Counted from the stretch's first letter, positions 8,268 to 18,027 are shown. The stretch: 64,000 bases of DNA from Streptomyces sp. NBC_01429 (GCF_036231945.1 NZ_CP109599.1:6909501-6973500), one strand, 5' to 3'. The notes: generated from the sequence alone by a model not told the origin. Made by a program: numbers and translations.

Positions 8268-9581
8268 TCAGTTCCGGCCGAAGAACTCGATTTCGGCGAT
8301 GGCGGGCCTGCGGCCCTTTCCCGCACCGTAGATGTCGTCGATCGTCAGCCGCACCCGGACGACCTCGGAGCCCCGTACGTCGAACGTCTGCTGGCCCGGC
8401 CGGTCCTTGAGGGTGATCTTCTTCTCGGTGGGTTCGCCGTCCGCCGGGCGCAGCGTCACGGTCAGCGCGGACGGGCGGGACTGCGCGAGGAACTCGTCCT
8501 CCTTGGCCGACCTGCCCGAGAAGACGACGAGCTTGGTCATCCGCACCGGCTTGTCGAAGTCCACCTCCAGGAACTCCCCGGTACCCGGCCCCGTTTCGGC
8601 CGGTACCCAGAACCGGTTGGTGTACGTGTCGATGGCCGTGCGCGGCGGATGGTCCGACAGGAAGCTGGAGGCGCGGATCCGGCTGGGGCGCAGCTCGTCG
8701 GGGGTGCCCGTGCTGTCCCGGGTGAAGTCCAGCGCCTCGGGAAGGTACGGGCGCGCGAACCAGAAGGCGCCCGCGAGCACCGCGAGGGTGAGCGGAATCG
8801 CCAGACCGGGACGGCGCCACAGCCGCCGCTTGGGGCGCGTCCCCGCGGTCGGCAGGACGCGCTGTCGACGGCGGAAGATCCGGCGCCACCACGGGAGCGG
8901 TACGTCGGGGGGCGGGCCGGGATCCAGGAGCAGGCCGCAGCGCACGCACAGGGTGCGGTCCGGCTCGTTCTCCGTACGGCAGTTGGGGCAGCGCACGGCC
9001 GCGCCCCGGTGCGCGGCCGAGGGCGCGGCGGGGTCCGGCGCCGGATCGTCGGGCTCCTCGCCGGGGCCGGGCACGGGGGTGTCCAGCCGGTCGCCGGGAC
9101 GGCGCGGTCCCGCCGCGACGGGCGGCGGCGCCGGGGGAGGAGCGGTCGGCGGGGAGAACGGCGGAGAGAGTGGCGAGGCGGCCGGACGGGCCGGTGGACC
9201 GGGCGGCGCGGCCGGTGGGCCCGGCGGGGCCGACGGCATCGGGGGAGCGTGCGGGCGCGGCGGCGGCTCCGGTCCGGACCTCGGCTCCGACGGCGGTACG
9301 GTCGCCGGGTCCGGGGCCGGAGCAGGCCCCGGTCCGGGCGGCACCGCCGTACCCGCCCGGGGACCGGCCCCGCTCCCCGTCGGCTCCGTACGGGCGGCCG
9401 AAGCCGCGCCCCCGCCCGCGCCCGTCCCCGCGCCCGTCCCCGCGCCCGTCCCCGCGCCCGTCCCCGGATCCGCACCGGCGTCCACGCCCGTATCCGCGTC
9501 GCCCCAGTCCAGAAACGTTTCGCAGGACGTGCAGAAGGCCGAGCCCGGCGCGTTGCGGTGCCCGCACTCCGGGCATCTCAT
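8268..9581 (-). CDS. CIS membrane protein, CisA-like: zinc ribbons, one span, discoidin-like domain
   Basis: The 437-residue protein has a zinc ribbon at residues 3-20 (CPEC and CTSC), about 170 residues of Pro/Gly/Ala-rich disordered linker including a GTGA repeat, a second zinc ribbon near residues 195-212 (CPNC and CVRC), a basic patch, one membrane span near residues 257-279, and an external C-terminal domain resembling the F5/8-type C (NADase-type glycan-binding) fold. The positive-inside rule puts the ribbons in the cytoplasm. It is the last gene of the sheath operon and overlaps its neighbour by ATGA. The architecture and place match the CisA membrane protein reported for the Streptomyces coelicolor CIS, thought to link the particle to the membrane. 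That equivalence is from memory. Confidence 0.8.
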   Translation of the reverse strand: MRCPECGHRNAPGSAFCTSCETFLDWGDADTGVDAGADPGTGAGTGAGTGAGTGAGGGAASAARTEPTGSGAGPRAGTAVPPGPGPAPAPDPATVPPSEPRSGPEPPPRPHAPPMPSAPPGPPAAPPGPPARPAASPLSPPFSPPTAPPPAPPPVAAGPRRPGDRLDTPVPGPGEEPDDPAPDPAAPSAAHRGAAVRCPNCRTENEPDRTLCVRCGLLLDPGPPPDVPLPWWRRIFRRRQRVLPTAGTRPKRRLWRRPGLAIPLTLAVLAGAFWFARPYLPEALDFTRDSTGTPDELRPSRIRASSFLSDHPPRTAIDTYTNRFWVPAETGPGTGEFLEVDFDKPVRMTKLVVFSGRSAKEDEFLAQSRPSALTVTLRPADGEPTEKKITLKDRPGQQTFDVRGSEVVRVRLTIDDIYGAGKGRRPAIAEIEFFGRN

Positions 9582-10147
9582 GGCCGTACCCCGGCCGCCC
9601 CCGGAGCCTCCACCGGCAGGATCTCCAGCGTGTACCCGACATGCGCCGGGATCTCGCCCTCGATCAGCTCCTCCAGCGCCACCCGGTTCACCCCCGCGGG
9701 CCCGGCGACCCGCAACCGCACGGCCACCCAGGCCCGTTCCTCACCCGGCAGCTCCGCGTGCGGCGTCGGCGACCAGCCGGAGCCGCCGCTCTCGGTGATC
9801 TCCGGTTCCACCCCGGTCCGCCGGTGGAGCGCCTCCGCCAGCCCGCCGCGCGTGCCCCGGCGGCTGTGCCGGGCGACCGCCCCCGCCACCTCGGCCCGCC
9901 GCCGGTCCACCGGCTCGTCGCCGTGCGGTTCCACGGCGACCCACTGCGCCACCCAGTCGAGGAAGTCCTCTGGCGCTGAGCGCGGATCCAGGTGCGCCGG
10001 CAGATTGTCCAGGGTCAGCTGGACGGGGGCGAGCACATCGTCCAGGGCCGACAGGAAACGCAGCAGGAAGTCCTGCTCCAGATAGAGCGCGGGCAGCAGC
10101 TCGACCAGCGGATGCGGGGAGGGCAGTCCCGCCACGGTTCCGCGCAT
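9578..10147 (-). CDS. CIS phage tail protein I-like baseplate component
   Basis: The 189-residue protein resembles the phage tail protein I family seen in actinobacterial CIS: an N-terminal PHPLVELLPALYLEQDFLLR, a central LDWVAQWVAVEP and RRGTRGGLAEALHRRTGV. Homologues sit at the baseplate wedge next to the J protein. It starts 3 bases after the stop of the baseplate J gene and overlaps the membrane-protein gene, so all are translated from one message. Confidence 0.85.
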   Translation of the reverse strand: MRGTVAGLPSPHPLVELLPALYLEQDFLLRFLSALDDVLAPVQLTLDNLPAHLDPRSAPEDFLDWVAQWVAVEPHGDEPVDRRRAEVAGAVARHSRRGTRGGLAEALHRRTGVEPEITESGGSGWSPTPHAELPGEERAWVAVRLRVAGPAGVNRVALEELIEGEIPAHVGYTLEILPVEAPGAAGVRP

Positions 10148-10150
10148 CGC

Positions 10151-12103
10151 TCACGCCTCCCTGATCCGTAGCTGGTGTTCGTAACTGAAGGCCAGCGCGT
10201 GCCGGTCCAGGGCGATCCTGGTCGTCGCCTCGCCGCGCTGCCCGGTCATCGGATCCGCGGGGAACAGCCGTACGTCCTCCACCAGATCCACCTCCGCCAC
10301 GCGCTGGAGCACCGCGAACGCCTCACCGGACTGGATGGGCCGCCCGAACGGCCAGCCCTGCCCGTCCGGGCCGCCGGTCAGCGGGTTGAAGTAGCCGTAC
10401 AGCGCGGCCAGCGCCTCCTCGCGCAGCCGCTCCGTCACCGCGCCCCGGCGCGCCTGCACCGAGGCGACGACCGTCACCCCCTGGTAGAACGGCGGCTCCA
10501 CCATCAGCCGGGCTCCGATCGGGCGCCGCTCGTCCAGATGGCTCCTGATCTGCTCCATGGTGTCCGGCGGCGGGGTCAGTTCGTCGAAGCCGATCCGGCC
10601 CTGCGCGTCGCTGCGCCCGGACGGCACGACCAGCAGCCGCACCCCGCCGCTGTCCGCGTCCCGGCCCGCCGGTACGCAGTAGACCCGCGCCGCGTCCGGG
10701 GCCACCTCACGGGCCAGCAACTCGTAGTCGTGCGGCACGACCGCGCGGTGCAGGGTCCGCAGCGTCATCGGGCCGCGCACCCGGGCGCTCTCCACCGTCT
10801 CCCCGTCCACACCGCCCAGCGCCGCGCGCCGGTTCTCCACCCGGGCCACGAACGGCAGCGAACTGCGCAGGACACGCAGCGCGCCCCTGGCCACATTGCC
10901 GCGCCGGCCGCCGCCGGTGCGGTAGCTCCGCACCCGTACGGGACTGCCCTTGCGCGGCACCGCCCCGTAGTACCGCAGTCCGCCGTCCTGCTCCCGTACG
11001 GCGGGACCGAACTCCACCCGGCCGGAGTTGGGGTCCAGCGTGATGTGCCGGTCGTCCGGGCCCGAGTGCGCGAAGTCGTCCACGCGGGTCCAGTCGGACC
11101 AGCCCGACCCCTCGTCGATGTCAGCGACCTCGACCACGAACTCGCCGGGCACCACCGGCGGCCTCGCGAGCAGGAACGCCTGCCCCGGTACGCCCTCGGC
11201 CGGGCCGAGGATCTCCTCCCGTACCGTCTCCGCGTGCGCCGCCTCGACCGTCGCGCCGATGGTGAAGGCGCTGATGCGGCGCACGGTCGGCGAGGCGACG
11301 TAGCGGGGCTGACCGGGCTCGGCCTCCAGCAGCCGGCAGCGCAGCCAGCCGGCGGTCCGGCGCACGACGGCCGAGGCGGTGTGGGTGCGGGGCAGATGGA
11401 GGATCAGCTCGCCGGACCTGTTGAAGCCGCCGGTGTCGTCCTTCTCGATGTCGCAGGCCCGCCACTCCGTACCGTCCCACGCCTCCCAGCGCAGCGGCGG
11501 CCGGCGCGGGTCGACGCCCACACCCTCGATCCGGCAGTCGAGCCGCAGCACCACCACGCCCGTCGGCACCGCGTGCGAGAGCCCGACATAGAGCGCGTCG
11601 CCGGGCGTGGGCGTGGCGCCGAAGCACGGCACGTCGCGGCCGAGCGCGAGTTCCTCGGACCGGTCGGTCGCTTCGCCCGCCGCCGACCGCGTCGCCAGAT
11701 GCGCGAACCCGCACGGCACGATCGACAGATCCTGGCTCGTGGTGAAGACCACCGCCTCGTCCGTCTCGGTACGGACGGTGGCGACCTCGGTGCCCGCCCT
11801 GACCCGTACCGGCTCGGGCTGGGGCGCCGAGAGCCGGAAGGTGACCTCGGTGCGGGCCGCCGTCGGCGGGTAGAGCCGCACGCCGATCAGATCGAGAAAG
11901 GTCAGATAGTTCTTCTCCGGCACCCGGTTCAGCCGGTAGACGAGCTGGTCGACCATGGTCGCGAACGCCTCGATCAGCGTCACACCGGGGTCCGAGACAT
12001 TGTGGTCCGTCCACTCGGGGCAGCGCTGCTGGACCAGGCGCTTGGCCTCGTCCACCAGGCCCTGGAAGCGGCGGTCGTCCAGATCGGGGCTGGGAAGCGT
12101 CAC
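10151..12103 (-). CDS. CIS baseplate assembly protein J-like
   Basis: The 650-residue protein is the large baseplate wedge component related to phage P2 gpJ and T4 gp6. The N-terminal LVQQRCPEWTDHNVSDPGVT followed by LIEAFATMVDQLVYRLNRVP is the signature of this family in contractile systems, and the C-terminal half contains the beta-rich J domain (VVPHDYELLAREVAP, then GVTVVASVQARRG). GTG 12103 is chosen since it overlaps the gp25 stop as GTGA; the frame is open further upstream but only as antisense to gp25. Confidence 0.93.
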   Translation of the reverse strand: MTLPSPDLDDRRFQGLVDEAKRLVQQRCPEWTDHNVSDPGVTLIEAFATMVDQLVYRLNRVPEKNYLTFLDLIGVRLYPPTAARTEVTFRLSAPQPEPVRVRAGTEVATVRTETDEAVVFTTSQDLSIVPCGFAHLATRSAAGEATDRSEELALGRDVPCFGATPTPGDALYVGLSHAVPTGVVVLRLDCRIEGVGVDPRRPPLRWEAWDGTEWRACDIEKDDTGGFNRSGELILHLPRTHTASAVVRRTAGWLRCRLLEAEPGQPRYVASPTVRRISAFTIGATVEAAHAETVREEILGPAEGVPGQAFLLARPPVVPGEFVVEVADIDEGSGWSDWTRVDDFAHSGPDDRHITLDPNSGRVEFGPAVREQDGGLRYYGAVPRKGSPVRVRSYRTGGGRRGNVARGALRVLRSSLPFVARVENRRAALGGVDGETVESARVRGPMTLRTLHRAVVPHDYELLAREVAPDAARVYCVPAGRDADSGGVRLLVVPSGRSDAQGRIGFDELTPPPDTMEQIRSHLDERRPIGARLMVEPPFYQGVTVVASVQARRGAVTERLREEALAALYGYFNPLTGGPDGQGWPFGRPIQSGEAFAVLQRVAEVDLVEDVRLFPADPMTGQRGEATTRIALDRHALAFSYEHQLRIREA

Positions 12104-12510
12104 GCGCCGTCCTCCTCGTGCTGCGGGATCACATAGAACGGGAATACGAGATTCCGGGGGTCGTTGGAGCCGCGAACCGTGTAGCCGATGTCGATGTAGA
12201 GCACCCCGCTGTCCGCCTCGTCGAACCGGACCGTCACCTCGGCCACCTCGATCCGGGGCTCCCACCGATCCAGCGCGAGCCGCACCTCGTAGGCGAGTTG
12301 GCCCGCCGTACCCGCGTCCGCCGGGGCGAACACGTACTCGTTGACGGCGCAGCCGAACTCGGGCCGCATCGGCCGCTCGCCGGGCGAGGTCGCCAGGATC
12401 AGCCGGATCGACTCCTCCAGCGCGCGTTCCCCGCCGACGAGGGCGATCGATCCGGTGGCGTCCGTGCGGGGCGGAAAGGCCCAGCCCGCGCCGATGAACT
12501 GCTCACCCAC
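12100..12510 (-). CDS. CIS baseplate protein, gp25/GPW family
   Basis: The 136-residue protein carries the gp25 signature EESIRLILATSPGERPMRPE followed by FGCAVNEYVFAP. In contractile tails gp25 joins the baseplate wedge to the first sheath ring and helps to trigger contraction. It lies 7 bases after the PAAR gene and overlaps the J gene by 4 bases. Confidence 0.95.
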   Translation of the reverse strand: MGEQFIGAGWAFPPRTDATGSIALVGGERALEESIRLILATSPGERPMRPEFGCAVNEYVFAPADAGTAGQLAYEVRLALDRWEPRIEVAEVTVRFDEADSGVLYIDIGYTVRGSNDPRNLVFPFYVIPQHEEDGA

Positions 12511-12517
12511 CGTCCGC

Positions 12518-12799
12518 TCACCCCCCGATCAGCACGGTCGGGCAGCCGGACACCACGGGCGAGCCGCAGCCGGCCCGGTCACCGACGCGGGCCGCCGGGC
12601 TGCCTCCGATGAGGACCGTGGCGCTGCCGGGGCCGGCGATCGCGGACGGCGGGTGTACGGCCGGGGGCGGGACGGCGCACTGGTGCGGGGTGCCGACCGC
12701 GGCGGCGGGCCTGCCCCCGATGAGCACTGTCTCCACGCCCTGCGGGCCGACCGTTCCCGGGTGGCCGGTGGGGTCGCCGACGCGTGCGGCTGCCGACAT
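12518..12799 (-). CDS. CIS PAAR spike-tip protein
   Basis: The 93-residue protein is a compact PAAR domain. It has three copies of the TVLIGG element and PAAR-like segments (RPAAAVGTPHQC and SPAARVGDRAGCG). Conserved His and Cys residues are suited to hold the metal ion at the tip. PAAR proteins cap the VgrG spike and pierce the target membrane. It lies directly downstream of the VgrG gene. Confidence 0.95.
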   Translation of the reverse strand: MSAAARVGDPTGHPGTVGPQGVETVLIGGRPAAAVGTPHQCAVPPPAVHPPSAIAGPGSATVLIGGSPAARVGDRAGCGSPVVSGCPTVLIGG

Positions 12800-12835
12800 C
12801 TGTCCGTACTCCTCTCGACGTCCTTGCGGTACGGG

Positions 12836-14743
12836 CTAGTTGATCTTGACCAGTGGTGCGTTGATGGAGCAGGTGGTACCGCCTTTGATCTCGGTGCGCG
12901 AGGTGCCGTTGACCGCGACCCGGCTGCCCTGGACATCGAGCGCGCCGCTGGTGGCCAGCCGCAGCCGGCCCGTCCCGCCGTCCACCTGCACCCCGGTACG
13001 GGCCGTCAGCTTCACCGAGTCGCCGCTGAGTTCGAGCACACCCTGCCCGGCGTCCAGCGCCACCCCGCCGCCCGCCGTGATCGACACCTGTTTTCCGGCC
13101 TCGATCTCCACACTCCCGTCGCTGTGGACGACCACGGTGGTGCCCCTGCGGTCGAGGTCGATCCTCAGCTTCCCGTCGCCGGTCACCAGCCGTACGCCCT
13201 GCGGGCCGTTCGCCGCGTCCAGCAGCTCCAGCTGGTTGCCGCCCTTGGACGCGAAGGCCCGCCGGTTGACCGCGCCACTGGTCGGATCGACCAGCTCACC
13301 GCCCTCGGCGGCGCTCCCCGCGCCCTCCCCGCCGCCGCCCTGGGACGGCCTGTCCTGACCGTTGTAGAGACCGGCCAGCACGTACGGGCGGTCCATGTGG
13401 CCCTGCTCGAAACCGACCAGCACCTCGTCGCCCACCTCGGGGATGAACGCCTCGCCGCCGCCCGTACCGCCCGCCTGCGCCGTACGCGCCCAGTCGCTCG
13501 CGTACTCGTCCGACAGCCAGGGGAAACGCACCTTCACCCGGCCCAGCCCCTCGGGATCCTGGGTGTCCGTCACCGTCCCGTTGACCAGCCCGGCACAACT
13601 CCCGCCCGCCGACGACCCCGAGCCGCCGCCCGCCGACCCCGCGCCACCGCCGGTCAGCCCGAACAGCGAACGCTCCTGCTGACCCGAGACCGTGATCCAG
13701 GTCTCGTAGCCGCGCACCGGATCGAAGACATGGCGCGACGACGTGACCGTGTACCGCCCCTCGAACGGCGCCCCGACCGCGTTGAGCGCCACCGCGCTGC
13801 CCGCCCGTACCTCCGGATTCCCCCGGATCACCGCCTCCAGCTCGGCGAACGACCCCGCGATCCGCTCCGCCAGCGCCTTCGCCGCCTGGTCCACCTGCGC
13901 CTGGGTGCCGTACGAGGCGTCCGTCACGACGAAACTCGCCTCGCCGAACGGCGCCGACACGTCGGCCGCCGTCACCCCCAGGTCCAGCGTCGAGGTGTTC
14001 CCGGCCGGTGCCCGGCCCACCAGCGGCTGCTTCGCCGCCACGTCCCAGCCCCGTACCTCGACCTCCGACACCTGCTCGGCGGCGGACACCCCCGCCCGGC
14101 ACCGGATCAGATTGCTCCCCATCTCCAGCACCAGCGGATTCTGCTCGGCCCGCGCCGAACCGTCCGGCGCGCCACTCGCCTCGGCGGGCCTGGTGACATG
14201 CAGGCTGCCGTCCAGCACGTACGCCTGAGCGCCCGCCTCCTCGGCGAGCCCGCGCACGAACTCCCAGTCGCTGATGTTCGGCTGGGCGACGTGCGTGAGC
14301 ACGGGACCCGCCACATCGACCGTCCCGGGACGCAGCCCCGCCCGCTGCGCCACCTGCGCGCAGATGTCGGCGAGCGTCATGTTCTGGTACCCGGCGACCC
14401 GGCGGCCCCGGAACAGCCGGTGCGAGTCGTCGAGCCCGCGGACGACCGTGAAGGTGCCGCTGTCGTCGATCTCCACCTCAAGTGCGGTCACCACCCCGCT
14501 CAGCAGCAGTGTGGGGGACGGCCCGCCACCGGCGTGGGCCAGCAGCCGGACCTCGCCGCCGATCTTGAGCCCGGTCTGCTCCAGCAGCACCCGGCTGGGG
14601 TCGCGGAAGCGCAGCACGAAGAGGTCGGGGAGCGTTCGGCTGTCGTCCACGTACCCTTCGACCAGGGTGTTGGCGAGGGCGGGCGGCAGCGGACTGCCAC
14701 CGAACTCGACCACCAGCGCCTTGGCGACACTCTGCTGGGCCAT
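12836..14743 (-). CDS. CIS spike protein, VgrG/gpV-like
   Basis: The 635-residue protein is the central spike. The N-terminal half resembles the T4 gp27/gpD hub domains, and a gp5/phage baseplate V OB-fold follows from about residue 385 (TDTQDPEGLGRVKVRFPW, then IPEVGDEVLVGFEQGHMDRP). The C-terminal 130 residues are beta-helical in style. It sits between the LysM hub and PAAR genes, as in other contractile injection systems. No extra effector domain is fused to the C-terminus. Confidence 0.95.
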   Translation of the reverse strand: MAQQSVAKALVVEFGGSPLPPALANTLVEGYVDDSRTLPDLFVLRFRDPSRVLLEQTGLKIGGEVRLLAHAGGGPSPTLLLSGVVTALEVEIDDSGTFTVVRGLDDSHRLFRGRRVAGYQNMTLADICAQVAQRAGLRPGTVDVAGPVLTHVAQPNISDWEFVRGLAEEAGAQAYVLDGSLHVTRPAEASGAPDGSARAEQNPLVLEMGSNLIRCRAGVSAAEQVSEVEVRGWDVAAKQPLVGRAPAGNTSTLDLGVTAADVSAPFGEASFVVTDASYGTQAQVDQAAKALAERIAGSFAELEAVIRGNPEVRAGSAVALNAVGAPFEGRYTVTSSRHVFDPVRGYETWITVSGQQERSLFGLTGGGAGSAGGGSGSSAGGSCAGLVNGTVTDTQDPEGLGRVKVRFPWLSDEYASDWARTAQAGGTGGGEAFIPEVGDEVLVGFEQGHMDRPYVLAGLYNGQDRPSQGGGGEGAGSAAEGGELVDPTSGAVNRRAFASKGGNQLELLDAANGPQGVRLVTGDGKLRIDLDRRGTTVVVHSDGSVEIEAGKQVSITAGGGVALDAGQGVLELSGDSVKLTARTGVQVDGGTGRLRLATSGALDVQGSRVAVNGTSRTEIKGGTTCSINAPLVKIN

Positions 14744-14750
14744 CCGTCTC

Positions 14751-15635
14751 TCACCTCAGCCGTTTCTGCGCGGAACGCCGCTGGGACTGTTGGGACTGTT
14801 GGGACTGCTGGGATTGCTGGTCCTGGAGGGGCCGGTGTTGAAGCCGCCGCTCTTGGAGGCGCTGTTCCTGGAGCCGGCCCAGTTCGTCCAGCGCGGGCAG
14901 CAGCAGCTCCTGGCCATTGACCAGCCGCATCGGGTCGTCGATCCCGTTGGCCTCCGCGATCACCCGCCACGCGGCCGGATCCCCGTACTCGCGGTGCGCG
15001 AGACCCGGCAGCGAGTCCCCGGAACGCACCCGGTGCACCCGGCGCGCCGCCAGCGCGCCCGAGGTCGGGTTCTGGCCCGGCGTCTCCCCGCTGATCTCCT
15101 CCATCGTCACCTGGCAGAGCGCCCGGATCGGCACGCCCGAGGTGGTGAAGAGGGTGTACTTCGCCTGCACCTGGCTGACGTAGCCGGGAAAGCCGGTCAG
15201 CCCGCCCCAGTGGAAGATCACCCACGGCGGCGAGGAGCGCTGCTGCTGCCGGGTCTCGCTGGTCGGCACGCAGCAGGCGAACAGCTTCTCCACCGAGGTC
15301 ACCACACTGCTGTCCTGGGTGTCGCTGGCGTCGAAGAACATCTCGACCGTGAGCTTGCTGGGCTGCGGCCCCTGGTACTCGGGGGGCCCCGAACTCTTCG
15401 CCCCCTTGGCGGGCGTGCGCTTCCAGGACGCCGCCTTGGTCAGGCTCAGCTCCTTCGGGTTGAACTGGAAGTCGATCCGCCCGCACGGCCCGCCGGGCGT
15501 CAGACTGCCCCCGGCGGGCGGGGTACGGAGCTCCAGATACGCGTGCTCCAGCTTGGGCCTGGCGGAGCCCGCCGCCCGGGAGGCGGAGGCCGTACCGGAG
15601 CTGCCGGCGGCGCTGAAGGCGATGGGACCGCTCAT
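14751..15635 (-). CDS. CIS hub protein with LysM domain
   Basis: The 294-residue protein has an N-terminal hub/tail-tube-terminator-like part (FQFNPKELSLTKAASW, LTVEMFFDASDT) and a LysM domain near residues 195-245 (HRVRSGDSLPGLAHREYGDP to NGQELLLPAL). This is the gp53/Afp7-like architecture that attaches the tube to the VgrG hub. The last 40 residues are a basic, Gln-rich tail with QSQ repeats encoded by 9-base tandem repeats at 14782-14820. It lies 7 bases before the VgrG gene. Confidence 0.92.
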   Translation of the reverse strand: MSGPIAFSAAGSSGTASASRAAGSARPKLEHAYLELRTPPAGGSLTPGGPCGRIDFQFNPKELSLTKAASWKRTPAKGAKSSGPPEYQGPQPSKLTVEMFFDASDTQDSSVVTSVEKLFACCVPTSETRQQQRSSPPWVIFHWGGLTGFPGYVSQVQAKYTLFTTSGVPIRALCQVTMEEISGETPGQNPTSGALAARRVHRVRSGDSLPGLAHREYGDPAAWRVIAEANGIDDPMRLVNGQELLLPALDELGRLQEQRLQERRLQHRPLQDQQSQQSQQSQQSQRRSAQKRLR

Positions 15636-15642
15636 CGTCGGC

Positions 15643-16080
15643 TCAGCCCTCCATCACGTAGCCGTGATGGGCGATCTCGATGGTCTCGACCGCGACCTTG
15701 GGCGACTCGGGGGTGAACGAGGGCCCGGTCCAGCGCACCGGCACCACCTCCAGCAGCCCCCACTGCGCGACCTTGCGGCCGTCGCCCGTACGCGCCTCGA
15801 TGCGGGCGGTCTTACGGCTGAAACCGGTCGTCATGCTCGCGAACCACTGGGCGACCTTCTCCGTCTCCCTGGTCAGCGGCCTGGACAGCTTCACGTTCGA
15901 GTACTTGAGCCGGGTGGGCAACTGCCAGACGTGGCCGTTGTTTCCGCCCTCCTCACGCGCTTCGAGGACCACTTCGCAGCCGAGACCGTCGCAGGTGTTG
16001 AACGAGCCGAGTTCGATGTCGTCGATGGTGACGACGAAGGAGACGCTGACGGCGGGATCGTCGTGGTCGGCCGTTGCCAT
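15643..16080 (-). CDS. CIS tail tube-like protein (gp19 family), second copy
   Basis: The 145-residue protein belongs to the T4 gp19 tube family: an N-terminal VSFVVTIDDIELGSFNTCDG, a central WQLPTRLKYSNVKLSRPLT and a C-terminal VAVETIEIAHHGY. It differs from the main tube protein at 18689-19132 and is placed next to the hub gene, so it probably forms the first ring that connects tube to baseplate (Afp5-like). Assignment of the two tube roles is inference from position. Confidence 0.92.
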   Translation of the reverse strand: MATADHDDPAVSVSFVVTIDDIELGSFNTCDGLGCEVVLEAREEGGNNGHVWQLPTRLKYSNVKLSRPLTRETEKVAQWFASMTTGFSRKTARIEARTGDGRKVAQWGLLEVVPVRWTGPSFTPESPKVAVETIEIAHHGYVMEG

Positions 16081-16133
16081 GGGGGTACCTCTCGGTCGTG
16101 TTTCCGCTGCTCGGTGCTGCTCGGTGGTGCTGC

Positions 16134-18002
16134 TCAGTGCCTGGTGTTGATGAGGAGTCCGGCGCGTTCGCGTTCGAGCCGCAGATCGGCCTTGAGGAGG
16201 CGGCTGAGGGGCGGGTAGAGGGCGCGTACGAGTTCATCGGTGACGGGGGGTGTGCCGGGCGGGGTGCCCGGTGGTGTGCCGTGGGTGGTGCCCGCCGAGA
16301 CGGTGTCGGGGAACTCCGGGTCGGGCGCGGGCTCGGGGCCCGGGTCCGGGAGCGGCACCGGTTCGGGGTGGGCTTCGGGGACGGGATCGGGTGCCGGCGG
16401 TTCGCTGAACTCGGCGGCGCGCTGGGCTGTTGGGGGGCTCTGCGGGCTGGGGGTGGTGCCGAAGACCACGCTGCCGTCGGCCATCCGCTGGGCCACGCCT
16501 GCCGCGATCGCGACGGAACCGGCGTCGCGGAAGGGCGATCCAGTACCGGACGGCGCGGCGGCGACCGACCTTTGGGCGTATGGGCCGACCGATCGCGGGG
16601 TGGGCGGGCCGCCGTACGCCTTGCGCCGGAGCCGCGGGGTCCCGGCCGCCTCGCGCGACACGGTGACGGGGGCGGCGGAGGAGACGGAGGAGGTACGGGA
16701 GCCGGTACGGGGGGAACGTGTCGGCGCGGCGTCGTACGAGCGCTGCACGGCGGCCCCCGGACCGGGTGCGTCCCAACGGACGGGTACGGCGGGTGCTTCG
16801 GCGTCCGCGCCCCCGGGGGCGTCGGGGCGGCCGGGGGGAGCGTCCGGCCCGGTGACGAAGAGGGGGACCGCCCGTTGGGCAATGAGCGGCGCCACCGGAC
16901 CGGACGCGGTCTGCGGGGGCTGGGGGACCAGCGGGTGCGTGGCGTCGAGTCGTTGGAGGGGGACGGGGGCGCCGGAGGACATCGGGTTCTGTCCGGGCGC
17001 GGGCAGCCGCTGTATGTGCGGTGCTCGGGGTGTCTGGGACAACTGGGACACCTGGGGCACTTGGTCCGACTCCGGGGCGCGCTGCACCGGATCCGTTTGC
17101 TGGACGAGGGGCGCTGTGTCGCCCAACAGGGGATTGGGCGACGCGTCCGCCGGGGACGGCTCGGGGATATCGCCTGGCTCCGTCTCCATCCCCGTCTGCG
17201 TCTGCGTCTGCGTCACCGGGCCCGGCAGGCGCGCCGCGACCTGCCGCTGGGCCGTGGGCGGCAGCCCGGCCAGCGGCGCTCCGAGCCCCGGTGCGGGAGG
17301 ACGCGTGGGGGGCGCGGACGGCAGGCGCGGGGACGTCGACCGCTGGACCGGTGCCTGGTCGCCCCGTACGGGCATGGGGGGCGGCGGTGGAGTGGACGTT
17401 GCTCGCTCGGCTGAGGCGGCTTCGGGGGAATCGGCTTCCGGCAGGGACGGCTCGATGGGGCGTTCGCTCATCAGCTGCCGTACCGGAAGTTCAGTGGGCA
17501 CGGACGCGGCCGAGAGGAACGTGGGTTCGGACGCTGACGCGGACTCGCTGCGTTGGAGGGGCACGGCGCTCGGCTGTACGTGCACCTGTGGCGACGTACG
17601 GCTCTCGGGGGCGGGCCAGGTGGTGATGGAGCGGTCACCCGTGTGGTCGGAGCCCGGGGCCGGTTCGGTCCGATCCGTACCGCCCGTACCACCCGTAACG
17701 CTGGTGTCGAGGCCGTGCACCAGGCCGGAGGGCGCCTCGGGGCTGACCAGATGGCCGAGAGGTGTCGTGGACAGTGCGGTGTCCTGCCGGCTGCTCAGCG
17801 ATCCCTCGAAACGGCCCGGGTCCGTGACCAGGGCAGGTGCGCTCAAGGTGCGCTGTACGGGCGGGAGTTCGCGCCAGGCCGGGGTCGCGCGCGGGGGTGC
17901 GTCACCGCTCCGGGACGGTTCGCTGCTCCGGGACACGTCACCGCTCCGGGACGTATCGGCCCCGCCCGTGCGGTCACCCCGTAGCCAGGACAGCAGTCCC
18001 AT
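16134..18002 (-). CDS. CIS disordered protein rich in Pro and Q-R motifs
   Basis: The 622-residue protein is almost wholly low complexity (Pro, Ser, Ala, Gly, Thr). It holds about a dozen copies of a short x-Q-R motif (PPVQRTLSAP, VPLQRSES, APVQRSTS, HIQRLPAP, AAVQRSYD, AVAQRMADG and others). Only the ends look ordered: MGLLSWLRGDR at the start and a C-terminal helix (DELVRALYPPLSRLLKADLR). It lies in the middle of the baseplate operon, where S. coelicolor has an extensin-like gene. The same Q-R motif occurs in the DUF4157 protein and in the large toxin, which suggests a shared docking or processing signal. Function unknown. Confidence 0.8.
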   Translation of the reverse strand: MGLLSWLRGDRTGGADTSRSGDVSRSSEPSRSGDAPPRATPAWRELPPVQRTLSAPALVTDPGRFEGSLSSRQDTALSTTPLGHLVSPEAPSGLVHGLDTSVTGGTGGTDRTEPAPGSDHTGDRSITTWPAPESRTSPQVHVQPSAVPLQRSESASASEPTFLSAASVPTELPVRQLMSERPIEPSLPEADSPEAASAERATSTPPPPPMPVRGDQAPVQRSTSPRLPSAPPTRPPAPGLGAPLAGLPPTAQRQVAARLPGPVTQTQTQTGMETEPGDIPEPSPADASPNPLLGDTAPLVQQTDPVQRAPESDQVPQVSQLSQTPRAPHIQRLPAPGQNPMSSGAPVPLQRLDATHPLVPQPPQTASGPVAPLIAQRAVPLFVTGPDAPPGRPDAPGGADAEAPAVPVRWDAPGPGAAVQRSYDAAPTRSPRTGSRTSSVSSAAPVTVSREAAGTPRLRRKAYGGPPTPRSVGPYAQRSVAAAPSGTGSPFRDAGSVAIAAGVAQRMADGSVVFGTTPSPQSPPTAQRAAEFSEPPAPDPVPEAHPEPVPLPDPGPEPAPDPEFPDTVSAGTTHGTPPGTPPGTPPVTDELVRALYPPLSRLLKADLRLERERAGLLINTRH

Positions 18003-18027
18003 GAACTCGCCCCCTCATTGCGTCTCC

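Noticed and set aside
12518..12799. PAAR gene fused to an effector domain
   Set aside because: The 93-residue product is a bare PAAR domain and ends normally before gp25.
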